Source of the DNA: Minisyncoccota bacterium
Lineage (GTDB): Bacteria > Patescibacteriota > Minisyncoccia > Phycocordibacterales > UBA12079
Assembly (NCBI GenBank): GCA_023129575.1
Contig: JAGMBS010000003.1
Span: forward strand, 1-42,337
Length of the DNA stretch: 42,337 nucleotides
Direction: 5' to 3'
Both the position numbers and the translations under genes were made by a program. Numbering within the stretch: the first letter of the stretch is position 1; each line of letters opens with the position of its first letter. Under the pieces are notes generated by a model, which worked only from the letters and a program-made list of their open reading frames with translations, was not told the origin of the DNA and did not search any database. Below, piece by piece: positions 34,366 through 42,337 of the stretch.

Positions 34366-35475
34366 ATGAATAAAAATATAAAAACAATTTTAGGTCTAAT
34401 CGTCGCGGTTTTGGCGGTGTGGGGGATTTATTCAATTTCGCAAAAACCGAGTGAGCCGACGGAAGGAGAGGTAATTAAAATTGGAGCGATTCTGCCATTG
34501 ACTGGGAAAATAGCTTTAACCGGCGAACAAATTCAGAGCGGAATGGAATTAGCAGTGGAAGATATCAATGCAAAATATGAAAATAAAAAAATTTCAATAT
34601 TATATGAAGATAGTAAGTTAGATCCAAAAGCAGGGGTTAGCGCTGTCAATAAATTAATAAATATTGAACATGTCAAATATATTCATACAGTTGCCACTTC
34701 AGTGATTTTGGCTGTGCAACCAATTACGGAAAAAAATAGTGTTGTAATGACTGCGGCTTCTCTTTCACCAACTATTTTAAAAGATACCAGTTATACATTG
34801 AGAATGATGTATAATCTTAACCAAGCAACAGAAAAATTAGCTGATTTTATAAACTTGCATCAATACAAAAAAATAGCTGTTTTATACCAAAATAATGATG
34901 CATGTGAAGATCAAGTGAGTCAATTGGAAAATGCAGGCATTAGTTTTTTGAAAAAAGAAAAATTTAATATTGATGAAAAAGATTTTAGAACACTTCTTTT
35001 AAAAATTAAATCAACAAATCCGGAAATAACCATGATGTTTGGTTATGGATCCATTTTTCCAATCATTTTTAAACAAATGAATGAATTGAGAATGGAAGAT
35101 ATGAATGTACTCGGGGGGCTTGATTTTTTAGAAGTGCCACCAGATACTTTATCGTTGTATAAAAATGTCAAATTTATAGTCCCAGCTTTTAACTTAAATC
35201 AGTCAAATAAATCTAGAAATTTTACAGAAAGGTATAAACAAAAATTTGGCAAAAATCCTAATCATCAAGCGGCGTATGCCTACGATACTGTTAATCTGCT
35301 ATATCTTGGAATAACAAACACAGACGGTACTCCAACAAGTGTTATGAATTATTTAAAAAATATAGGTAACTATAATGGTGTTTTAGGAAAGACAGTGTTA
35401 ATTAATGGAGATATGAAAAGTGATTTGTTGTTTGCTATGTATAAAAATAAGCAACTTATGCCGTATGAAAAATAA
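34366..35475 (+). CDS. ABC-type amino-acid/amide solute-binding protein (Peripla_BP_6, LivJ-like), between rpoB and rpoC
   Basis: A 369-residue extracytoplasmic binding protein. The N-terminal hydrophobic helix (ILGLIVAVLAVWGIYSIS) lacks a lipobox Cys, so it is probably a membrane anchor. The type I periplasmic-binding fold is shown by IKIGAILPLTGKIALTGEQIQSGMELAVEDIN, LYEDSKLDPKAGVSAVNKLI and a late HQAAYAYDTVNLL. No permease or ATPase gene is adjacent. It is more AT-rich than rpoB and rpoC and is flanked by related hairpins (34011 and 35494), suggesting acquisition into the rpoBC operon. Substrate unknown; the fold also occurs in sensor roles. Confidence 0.88.
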   Translation: MNKNIKTILGLIVAVLAVWGIYSISQKPSEPTEGEVIKIGAILPLTGKIALTGEQIQSGMELAVEDINAKYENKKISILYEDSKLDPKAGVSAVNKLINIEHVKYIHTVATSVILAVQPITEKNSVVMTAASLSPTILKDTSYTLRMMYNLNQATEKLADFINLHQYKKIAVLYQNNDACEDQVSQLENAGISFLKKEKFNIDEKDFRTLLLKIKSTNPEITMMFGYGSIFPIIFKQMNELRMEDMNVLGGLDFLEVPPDTLSLYKNVKFIVPAFNLNQSNKSRNFTERYKQKFGKNPNHQAAYAYDTVNLLYLGITNTDGTPTSVMNYLKNIGNYNGVLGKTVLINGDMKSDLLFAMYKNKQLMPYEK

Positions 35476-35493
35476 GAAAATCCAAAAAATGTG

Positions 35494-35546
35494 GACGAAA
35501 ATTTGCGAAGCAAATTTTCGTCGTTATTCATAAATCTTAAATCTTA
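35494..35546. repeat. Hairpin plus tail element upstream of rpoC
   Basis: GACGAAAATTTGC-GAA-complement (35494-35522, perfect 13-nt arms) followed by a 25-nt tail starting CGTTATTCAT (35522-35546). An inverted copy of the whole unit lies at 39274-39320. Confidence 0.75.
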
Positions 35547-35555
35547 AAAAAAATT

Positions 35556-38500
35556 ATGCAAAAAACAAATTCAAAAGAAACAGACAGAAATTTCGGCGCG
35601 GGCAAGTATGATAAAAAAATTGATGCCGCGGATTTTAATTCAATTTCTTTGAAATTGGCTTCTCCCGAAAAAATCTTGGAATGGTCTCATGGAGAAGTTA
35701 AAAAACCAGAAACTATTAATTATAGGACACAACGGAGCGAAAAAGGCGGGTTATTTGACGAAAAGATTTTTGGTCCCGACAAGGATTATGAATGCTATTG
35801 CGGGAAATATAAAGGTATCAGATATAAAGGAATTGTTTGCGAGAAATGCGGAGTGGAAATTACGAGGTCAATTGTCAGACGAGAAAGAATGGGGCATATA
35901 GAATTAGCCGTGCCGGTTTCTCATATTTGGTTTCTCAAAAGCGTGCCCTCGCGGATTAGTTTAATTTTGGACATTAAAATGGAGGATTTGAGAAAAGTAA
36001 TTTATTTCGCCGGTCATATTATTATTTCCGTTAACGAGGATGAAAGAAAAAGAATTTTAAAAGAAGTGGAAAGCGAATATCGGACAAAAGTGAAAAAATT
36101 ATTGGACGAGAAAACACGGGAAAAAATGAAGGAACTATTGTTGCGCGTTAAAAAAGAAATAAACGGTCTTCAGCTTGGAGCGGTTTTTGATGAAATAACT
36201 TACAATAAATATTCTCTTAAATACGGCATTATGTTTGAAGCGGGAATTGGCGCCGAGTCAATTTATGAAATATGCCGGCGGATAGATTTAAAAAAATTGA
36301 AAGAGGAGCTGGAAAAAGATTTGGAAACGGCCGGATCAATCAAAAAAATAAAGATTAGCAAACGATTGAACTTGGTCAAAGGCGCGCTGAAATCAGGCCT
36401 TCGTCCGGAATGGATGTTTTTAACCCGGATTCCGGTTATTCCGCCCGCTTTGCGGCCGATGGTTGTTTTATCGGCCGGGCGGCACGCCACCTCGGATGTT
36501 AACGATTTATACAGGCGAGTTATTAACCGAAATAATCGCCTTAAAAAATTACAGGAAATTAACGCGCCGGAAGTTATTTTAAGAAACGAAAAAAGAATTT
36601 TGCAAGAGGCGGTTGATTCCTTAATGGATAATTCAATCAGGTTCGGCGGGGCGGGTTCGGCTATGAGCCAAGCGCAACGACGGCCTCTTAAATCCTTGGC
36701 CGATAATTTGAAAGGGAAACAAGGTTTGTTTAGGCAAAACCTGTTGGGGAAAAGAGTGGATTATTCGGGCCGGTCGGTTATTGTGGTCGGGCCCCATTTG
36801 GAATTAAATCAATGCGGTTTGCCGAAACATATGGCGCTTGAATTGTTTCGGCCTTTTGTGATTTCAAGAATTCTAAAAGACGAATTGGCTCACAATATCA
36901 AATGGGCCGGCAAATTGATTGAAGAGGGCCCTCCGGAGGTCTGGGCTATTTTAGAGGATGTGATTAAAGACAAATATGTTTTGCTAAACCGGGCGCCCAC
37001 CTTGCATCGTTTGGGAATTCAAGCGTTTCAACCTTTATTGATAGAAGGGAAAGCGATTCAGGTTCACCCTTTGGTTTGTTCGGCTTTTAACGCGGATTTT
37101 GACGGCGATATGATGGCTGTCCATGTGCCCTTAACTCAAAAAGCTCAAGCCGAGGCCAGAGAAATAATGTCGGCGGACAAAAATATATTAAAGCCGGGAA
37201 CGGGAGATTCCATCATGGATCCTAAAATGGATATGGTCTTGGGTTGTTATTGGATGACAAAAATTGTCGCGGGGGCAAAAGGGGAAGGCAAATTTTTCTC
37301 CAATGTTAACAGCGCCATTATCGCGTTTGATTTTGGCCAACTGGATTTGAGGGCAAAAATAAAAGTTCTGCCGGTAAACAGCCCTAAATACGAGCTCTTT
37401 AATAATGAAGTGTTTGAAACAACCGTTGGGCGATTATTATTCAACAGTATTTTACCGAAAGATTATCCTTTTATAAATGAAAAAGTGGGCAAAAAAGATG
37501 TATCCGAATTAATTAACGATTTAATTGAACATTTTGGCATTAATAATATCGCGCCTATTTTAGGTAAAATAAAGGACTTTGGATTTAAATATGCGACCAA
37601 GTCGGGCATTACCTGGGGAATGGACAATGTGATGGTTCCTAAAGATAAAGATAAAATTATTGCCGACGCCCAAAGCAAATCGGCTGAAATTTGGTCTCAA
37701 TACAATAATGGATTACTCACCGAGGATGAAAGGCATAGAAAAAATATAGAGATTTGGCATTCCACTAAAGACAAATTGGAAAAACTTATTCCGGCCTCTT
37801 TAGACCGGCAGGGTTCGGCTTATAATATGTGGAGTTCCGGAGCGAGAGGGTCACTCGGACAATTTACTCAAATGGCGGGGATGAGAGGCCTGATTCAAAA
37901 TACCAAAGGCGAGACAATTGAATTTCCGGTTATTTCTTGTTTGAAGGAGGGCTTAACTCCGATTGAATATTTTACCACCACCCACGGTTCGCGAAAAGGT
38001 TTGGCTGATACCGCTCTAAATACCGCCAAAGCGGGTTATTTAACGCGGAAATTATTTGATGTCGCTCAAGATGTTGTTGTTTTGGAAGAAGATTGCGGGA
38101 CAAAAGAATATATTTCGTTGAAAAAAGAAATTTTGTCCGGCATAGAAATCTCTTTGGCCAAAAATATTGCCGGACGGGTCTTGGCTAAAGGTCTCTCAGA
38201 CAAAAAAGGAAAAATTTTATACAAAAAAGGGCATTTTATCACTAAAGAGGATGCTAAAAAGATTGAAATGTCCGATATTCAAGAAGTGGATGTTAGGTCT
38301 CCAATGACTTGTTCCTCCGCGCGCGGTGTTTGCCAAAAATGTTATGGAGCGGATTTGGGAACAAATAAAATAATTGATTTGGGCGAAGCGGTCGGAACAA
38401 TAGCAGCTCAAGCTATCGGCGAACCGGGCACGCAACTTACAATGAGAACTTTCCATTCGGGCGGAACGGCTTCCGTTGGAGGCGATATTACCCAAGGTTT

Positions 38501-39257
38501 GCCGAGAGTGGAAGAAATTTTTGAACGGAGAATACCAAAAACGCCGGCCTTGGTCAGTAAAGTTAACGGAACAATTACAAGTGTGGATGAAAACAATCAA
38601 GAAAAAATAATCATAATTATGCCGGATATTGAAAGCCGTTCCTCTCTCAAAAAAGGAAAGCAACAAATTGAATATGTTGTTCCTTACAGCCGGATGCCCT
38701 TGGTTCAAGCGGGCGACTGTGTTAAAAAAGGCGACATTTTAACGGACGGCTCGGCTGATATTGCGGAATTATTTAAGTATGCCGGGAAAAGGAATACACA
38801 GGAATATATTATCAGGGAGACAATTAAAATTTATGAATTGCAAGGGGCTTCCACTTCCCGCAAGCATATGGAAGTGATTATTAAACAAATGCTGTCGCGT
38901 CGAAAAATTAAGAATGCGGGAGAAACGAAATTTTCCGCGGAAGAAATTGTGGAAGATTCCGAGTTGCGAAAAGTAAATCGGCAGGCGGAAGAAAAAGGGC
39001 TTGAGAAAGCCAAGGCGGAACAATTGGTTTTGGGTATCACGGCGGTTTCGCTTTCTCGTGAAAGTTTTTTGTCTTCGGTTTCATTCCAAAATACAACCAG
39101 GATGTTAATTAACGCTTCTGTGCGCGGCGCCGAAGATAATTTAGTGGGCTTGAAGGAAAATATTATCGTGGGCCGTTTAATTCCTGCCGGGTCGGGCTTT
39201 AAAGGCAGTAAAAAATGGGAGATGGTTCAAGCGGTTGCCGAACCGGAGGAAGAATAA
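35556..39257 (+). CDS. rpoC: DNA-directed RNA polymerase subunit beta'
   Basis: A 1233-residue subunit. Zinc site 1 is CYCG-x-...-CEKC in the N-terminal region; the catalytic magnesium loop is NADFDGDMMAVHVPL with Asp514, Asp516 and Asp518 (Met where most have Gln); the bridge-helix/trigger-loop region runs through GARGSLGQFTQMAGMRGL and TTHGSRKGLADTALNTAKAGYLTRK; zinc site 2 is DCGT, then CSSARGVCQKC. The C-terminal end QNTTRMLINASVRGAEDNLVGL is normal. The large gammaproteobacterial insertion is absent. Start follows AT-rich sequence without Shine-Dalgarno. Confidence 0.98.
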   Translation: MQKTNSKETDRNFGAGKYDKKIDAADFNSISLKLASPEKILEWSHGEVKKPETINYRTQRSEKGGLFDEKIFGPDKDYECYCGKYKGIRYKGIVCEKCGVEITRSIVRRERMGHIELAVPVSHIWFLKSVPSRISLILDIKMEDLRKVIYFAGHIIISVNEDERKRILKEVESEYRTKVKKLLDEKTREKMKELLLRVKKEINGLQLGAVFDEITYNKYSLKYGIMFEAGIGAESIYEICRRIDLKKLKEELEKDLETAGSIKKIKISKRLNLVKGALKSGLRPEWMFLTRIPVIPPALRPMVVLSAGRHATSDVNDLYRRVINRNNRLKKLQEINAPEVILRNEKRILQEAVDSLMDNSIRFGGAGSAMSQAQRRPLKSLADNLKGKQGLFRQNLLGKRVDYSGRSVIVVGPHLELNQCGLPKHMALELFRPFVISRILKDELAHNIKWAGKLIEEGPPEVWAILEDVIKDKYVLLNRAPTLHRLGIQAFQPLLIEGKAIQVHPLVCSAFNADFDGDMMAVHVPLTQKAQAEAREIMSADKNILKPGTGDSIMDPKMDMVLGCYWMTKIVAGAKGEGKFFSNVNSAIIAFDFGQLDLRAKIKVLPVNSPKYELFNNEVFETTVGRLLFNSILPKDYPFINEKVGKKDVSELINDLIEHFGINNIAPILGKIKDFGFKYATKSGITWGMDNVMVPKDKDKIIADAQSKSAEIWSQYNNGLLTEDERHRKNIEIWHSTKDKLEKLIPASLDRQGSAYNMWSSGARGSLGQFTQMAGMRGLIQNTKGETIEFPVISCLKEGLTPIEYFTTTHGSRKGLADTALNTAKAGYLTRKLFDVAQDVVVLEEDCGTKEYISLKKEILSGIEISLAKNIAGRVLAKGLSDKKGKILYKKGHFITKEDAKKIEMSDIQEVDVRSPMTCSSARGVCQKCYGADLGTNKIIDLGEAVGTIAAQAIGEPGTQLTMRTFHSGGTASVGGDITQGLPRVEEIFERRIPKTPALVSKVNGTITSVDENNQEKIIIIMPDIESRSSLKKGKQQIEYVVPYSRMPLVQAGDCVKKGDILTDGSADIAELFKYAGKRNTQEYIIRETIKIYELQGASTSRKHMEVIIKQMLSRRKIKNAGETKFSAEEIVEDSELRKVNRQAEEKGLEKAKAEQLVLGITAVSLSRESFLSSVSFQNTTRMLINASVRGAEDNLVGLKENIIVGRLIPAGSGFKGSKKWEMVQAVAEPEEE

Positions 39258-39365
39258 AATAAGATTTAGGATTTAAGATTTAAGATGTATGAATAACGAA
39301 AATTTACTTCGTAAATTTTCTAAATTTTCTCCTAAATCCTAAATCCTAAATCTTAAATCCTAAAT
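39258..39365. repeat. Intergenic inverted repeat between rpoC and dnaG
   Basis: AAGATTTAGGATTTAAG-type units on the left and their complements (CTAAATCCTAAATCTTAAATCC) on the right bracket a central hairpin GAAAATTTAC-TTC-GTAAATTTTC (39298-39320). 39274-39298 is the reverse complement of 35522-35546 with one mismatch. Confidence 0.75.
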
Positions 39366-41081
39366 ATGAACAATGTTGAAAAAATAAAAGAAAGGTTGAA
39401 CATTGTTGATGTGGTGGAGAGCTGCGTTAAATTGGAAAAAGCCGGGTCAAATTTAAAGGCCTGTTGCCCCTTTCACAAAGAAAAAACGCCGTCTTTTTTT
39501 GTCTCGCCTGAACGGGGAACCTATAAGTGCTTCGGTTGCGGGGAAGGCGGAGATATTTTTTCGTTTGTGGAAAAATTTGAAGGGGTTGATTTTAGAGGGG
39601 CCTTAAAAATTTTGGCGGACAAAGCTGGAATAAAATTAACCGCCGAAAATCCGAAAATAACCGATGCAAAAAATAAATTATACGATATTCTGAAGCAAGC
39701 GACTGTTTTTTTTGAAGGAAATTTACGGAATAATAAATTGGCTTTGGAGTACCTGAAGAAAAGGGGCTTGACGGAAAAAACAATTCGGCGGTTCAGATTG
39801 GGTTTTGCCAAAGACGAATGGCAGGGTCTGTATAATTTTCTAAAAAAGGAAAATTATACCGATGCCGAAATAGAGAAAGCGGGACTGATAAAAAAAAGCG
39901 AGCAGGGGAAAAATTTTTATGATAGGTTCAGAAATAGAATAATTTTTCCGTTATTTGATAATTCAAATCAACCGCTTGCGTTTTCAGGACGTTTTTTTGG
40001 CAAAGACAATCAGGCCGACAAACAAGCAAAATATCTTAACAGTCCGGCCACACCGCTCTTTAACAAATCAAATGTTTTATACGGTTATAATTTCGCCAAG
40101 AACCAAATCCGAAAAAGGAATTTTTCCATTGTAGTTGAAGGTCAAATGGACTTGTTAATATGCCATCAATTTGGGTATGACAATACCGTGGCAAGTTCCG
40201 GAACCGCCCTAAGCGTTGGCCATATAAATTTGTTAAAACGCCTTTCAAATAGGGCCGTTATCGCTTTTGACGGCGACGAAGCCGGTTTTGCGTCAGCCGG
40301 TCGAGCGTCGAAAATAGCTCTGGCGGAAGGAATGGAAGTTCGCTTGCTGAAAATTCCCGCGGGTCTTGATCCGGCGGACTTTATTTTGCGAGATAAGCGG
40401 GACTGGCAAAAATCATTAAAAAATGCTAAACATATTATTGATTTTTATCTAAATAAACTGATTTTAGACATCCCGGACAGAAGAAAATTAGGGAAAAAAG
40501 CGCAAGAAAAAATCCTGCCTTTCGTGGCGGCGTTAAAGAGCGAAATTGAAAAAGCCAATTTTGTTAAAGAAATTGCCAATAAATTGGCTCTTCCCGAGAA
40601 GGCGATTTGGGCCGAATTGGATAAAATACAGGCCTCTGACGATATTACAGACGCGCAAAGCATGTCGGACGAAGAATTGTCGCCAAAAACCAACAGGAAT
40701 AAATTGAGGCATATTTCGGGTTTATATTGGTGGCAGAAAAAAAGTAAGCGGCCAATTATGGATTTGCGAAAATTTGAGAAGGAAATTTTAAAAATCATCG
40801 GGACTGATATTTTTGAAAAAATTAAAAATTTATCGGAAAAGATTAAGAATGATATTATTTGGGAGGCGGAAACTTTTTATAAAAATGTAGAGCAAAATAA
40901 AGTTGTTGATAAAATTGAAGAAGATTTAAAGAATTTAGAAATTGAATTATTAGAAAAGAAAATGGAAACAATTATGGCGGAACAGAAAAAAGAGGAAGAG
41001 AGAGGAAACGCCCAAAAAGCTTTGCAAAAATTTGAATTGTATAATGAATTGTCAAAAAAGAAAAACAGATTAACTATATAA
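39366..41081 (+). CDS. dnaG: DNA primase
   Basis: A 571-residue primase that lays RNA primers for replication. The CHC2 zinc-binding domain is at residues about 35-70 (CCPFHKEKTPSFFVSPE, YKCFGCGEGGD). The catalytic core includes FRNRIIFPLFD and FSGRFFG, then the TOPRIM domain with VVEGQMDLL and AFDGDEAG. The C-terminal helicase-binding part is short and charged. The rpoD gene follows 76 nt downstream, a remnant of the classic dnaG-rpoD macromolecular synthesis operon. Confidence 0.96.
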   Translation: MNNVEKIKERLNIVDVVESCVKLEKAGSNLKACCPFHKEKTPSFFVSPERGTYKCFGCGEGGDIFSFVEKFEGVDFRGALKILADKAGIKLTAENPKITDAKNKLYDILKQATVFFEGNLRNNKLALEYLKKRGLTEKTIRRFRLGFAKDEWQGLYNFLKKENYTDAEIEKAGLIKKSEQGKNFYDRFRNRIIFPLFDNSNQPLAFSGRFFGKDNQADKQAKYLNSPATPLFNKSNVLYGYNFAKNQIRKRNFSIVVEGQMDLLICHQFGYDNTVASSGTALSVGHINLLKRLSNRAVIAFDGDEAGFASAGRASKIALAEGMEVRLLKIPAGLDPADFILRDKRDWQKSLKNAKHIIDFYLNKLILDIPDRRKLGKKAQEKILPFVAALKSEIEKANFVKEIANKLALPEKAIWAELDKIQASDDITDAQSMSDEELSPKTNRNKLRHISGLYWWQKKSKRPIMDLRKFEKEILKIIGTDIFEKIKNLSEKIKNDIIWEAETFYKNVEQNKVVDKIEEDLKNLEIELLEKKMETIMAEQKKEEERGNAQKALQKFELYNELSKKKNRLTI

Positions 41082-41091
41082 AATATTCCCG

Positions 41092-41145
41092 CCGTCCGCC
41101 TGGGGCGGACGGACCAGCCCCGGTTAAACAAAAAGGTTTAACGGG
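41092..41145. repeat. Two hairpins between dnaG and rpoD
   Basis: CCGTCCGCC-TGG-GGCGGACGG (41092-41112, a perfect 9-3-9 palindrome of 21 nt), then GCCCCG-GTTAAAC-loop-GTTTAAC-GGGGC (about 41118-41146, one bulge). Neither has a T-run, and the second ends 12 nt before the rpoD ATG, so it may affect rpoD translation. Confidence 0.65.
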
Positions 41146-41157
41146 GCAAGCATTATT

Positions 41158-42337
41158 ATGCCAAACACAACCAAAACAAAATTGTCTCAGCGACGAAAAA
41201 TAACAGCCAAAAAACCCGCCGCGAAAAAAGGCGCTCGGAAAACCCCTGTTGTGAAAAAATTTATTTCTTCAATCGTTAATCAAAGAAGCGGAAAAAAAAT
41301 TTCAAAAAAAACTCAATTGGGCGGAACAAAAAGAACCAATAAAAAAAAGATCGCGAATTTAATGAAAAAGGGGAAAGAAAAAGGATTCATTACTTATGAT
41401 GATATTTTAAAAGCGTTTCCGTTTGTAGAAAAACAAATCTCGCTTTTGGAAGAGATATATGAGTTATTTGACAGAGCCGGTATTGATATTTTGGAAAGTG
41501 GCGGATTATTATCGTTGGAAGATGAAGAATTATTGCCTAAAATCGGCAAAGACACTCGCTCTCATGATTCTGTCCAAATGTATTTAAAAGAAATTGGACA
41601 ATATGAACTTTTAACTCAGGCCCAAGAAAGAGAGTTGGCCCAAAGGATTGAGACCGGGGACGAAGAAGCGAAAAATCTGTTGGCGAGAGCCAATTTGCGC
41701 TTGGTAGTTTCCATCGCTAAAAAATATACCGGCCGCAGTCCCGATTTAACTTTGCTTGATTTAATCCAAGAGGGCAGCCTGGGCTTATTCAAGGCGGTTG
41801 AGAAATTTGACTGGACTAAAGGTTTTAAATTTTCCACTTACGCCACTTGGTGGATTAGGCAGGCGGTGACGCGCGCCTTGGCGGACCAATCCAGAACAAT
41901 TAGAGTTCCTGTTCATATGGTGGAAACCATTGCCAAATATAAACAAGTTTTTAGAAGATTGTCTCAAGAACTGGGCCGTCCTCCTTTGTCGGAAGAGATT
42001 GCCACGGAAATGGATTTGCCGGTGGAGAAAGTATACGCCATTTTAAGAATAGACCGAAAAATTGTTTCTCTGGAAAAACCGGTCGGTGGCGAGGACAGTG
42101 ACGGCAAATCAACGTTGGAAAATTTTGTTCCCGACAATAAAATTATTTCTCCCGAGCAGAGTGCGTCTAAAAGAATTTTAAGCGATCAAATTAGAGATAT
42201 TTTGAATGATTTGTCGTCTAAAGAACGAAAAATTTTGGAAATGCGAAATGGTATAGAAGACGGCGTTTATCATACTTTGGAAGAAGTTGGAAAAGAATTT
42301 GGCGTTACTCGTGAGCGAATTCGCCAGATTGAAGCCA
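41158..42337 (+). CDS. rpoD: RNA polymerase primary sigma factor RpoD, 3' truncated by window edge
   Basis: About 393 residues are visible. The N-terminus is a Lys-rich basic tail (residues 1-75), then a region 1.1-like domain ([31 protein letters not shown]-like). Region 1.2 is [25 protein letters not shown]; region 2 has [31 protein letters not shown] and [19 protein letters not shown]; region 3 has [10 protein letters not shown]; region 4 begins at [18 protein letters not shown] and reaches the recognition helix [10 protein letters not shown] at the edge. The intact 2.4 and 4.2 parts fit TATAAT and TTGACA recognition, consistent with the promoters noted in this window. Confidence 0.97.
   Translation, partial: MPNTTKTKLSQRRKITAKKPAAKKGARKTPVVKKFISSIVNQRSGKKISKKTQLGGTKRTNKKKIANLMKKGKEKGFITYDDILKAFPFVEKQISLLEEIYELFDRAGIDILESGGLLSLEDEELLPKIGKDTRSHDSVQMYLKEIGQYELLTQAQERELAQRIETGDEEAKNLLARANLRLVVSIAKKYTGRSPDLTLLDLIQEGSLGLFKAVEKFDWTKGFKFSTYATWWIRQAVTRALADQSRTIRVPVHMVETIAKYKQVFRRLSQELGRPPLSEEIATEMDLPVEKVYAILRIDRKIVSLEKPVGGEDSDGKSTLENFVPDNKIISPEQSASKRILSDQIRDILNDLSSKERKILEMRNGIEDGVYHTLEEVGKEFGVTRERIRQIEA

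Noticed and set aside
1-42337. Recoding of TGA (as in some Candidate Phyla lineages)
   Set aside because: Several genes (pemK-like, mnmA, frr) end cleanly with TGA at the expected length, and long genes lack internal TGA.
1-42337. tRNA or rRNA genes
   Set aside because: No cloverleaf with TTC-loop sequence or rRNA-like stretch was found by reading, though a dedicated scan was not possible.

Overview
The window reads as a piece of a Patescibacteria (Candidate Phyla Radiation) chromosome, most likely Parcubacteria-like. That placement is inferred from compact housekeeping proteins, a ProS lacking its editing domain, a giant tail-fibre-like surface protein ending in a Peptidase_S74 domain, an isolated N-terminal transketolase half, very few Shine-Dalgarno sequences and many intergenic hairpins. 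It is not proven by a marker gene. The code is standard: several genes end in TGA and no long gene has an internal TGA. All convincing genes are on the + strand.

Layout. 1-578: end of ftsX. 579-1633: a REP-associated tyrosine transposase (RAYT) among short palindromes. 1634-3325: pyrG. 3464-3874: a lone PemK/MazF-like toxin. 4031-9559: an 1842-residue secreted repeat protein. 9605-12181: a coiled-coil protein, a remnant of a four-helix-bundle gene, an intact four-helix-bundle protein, and a zinc-ribbon/PD-(D/E)XK nuclease. 12283-14529: a surface or envelope protein with an Ig-like domain. 14651-17955: central carbon genes (gap, rpiB, rpe, transketolase N-half). 17957-20780: MazG-like protein, wHTH regulator, mnmA, ATP-cone nuclease. 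20784-23847: frr, rseP, proS. 23876-27750: the rod-shape cluster mreB-mreC-mreD-like-pbp2. 27994-30531: greA, lysS, rpsP. 30774-39257: rpoB, an amino-acid-type solute-binding protein, rpoC. 39366-42337: dnaG and the start of rpoD.

The most unusual signal is a population of 21-nt palindromes with 9-nt arms and a 3-nt centre. The main form has arm CTTGGACGT, centre GAG or CTC, and arm ACGTCCAAG. I count 11 perfect copies. Four lie around the RAYT gene, inside it or just after it, and seven more are in or near it or inside housekeeping and surface genes. Because 21 nt is seven codons, insertion keeps the frame, and the coding copies are read as LGRETSK, NLDVSRPS, NLDVRRPS or TWTSHVQV inside the RAYT itself, the S74 protein, GAPDH and MnmA. 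Diverged 9-3-9 relatives occur in pyrG, rpe, transketolase, rpiB and at gene junctions. In MnmA the distance between the two expected catalytic cysteines is larger than in E. coli by about the length of the element pair, so these look like true protein insertions. The arrangement resembles Rickettsia palindromic elements and REP/REPIN-RAYT systems combined.

Other points of interest: five promoters whose -10 box lies 6-8 nt before the likely start codon, implying leaderless mRNAs; a wHTH gene bracketed by identical AT-rich operator-like sequences; a self-contained minus-strand promoter plus terminator between rpoB and the binding-protein gene; inverted copies of a hairpin element flanking rpoC; and the zinc-ribbon/PD-(D/E)XK fusion protein.
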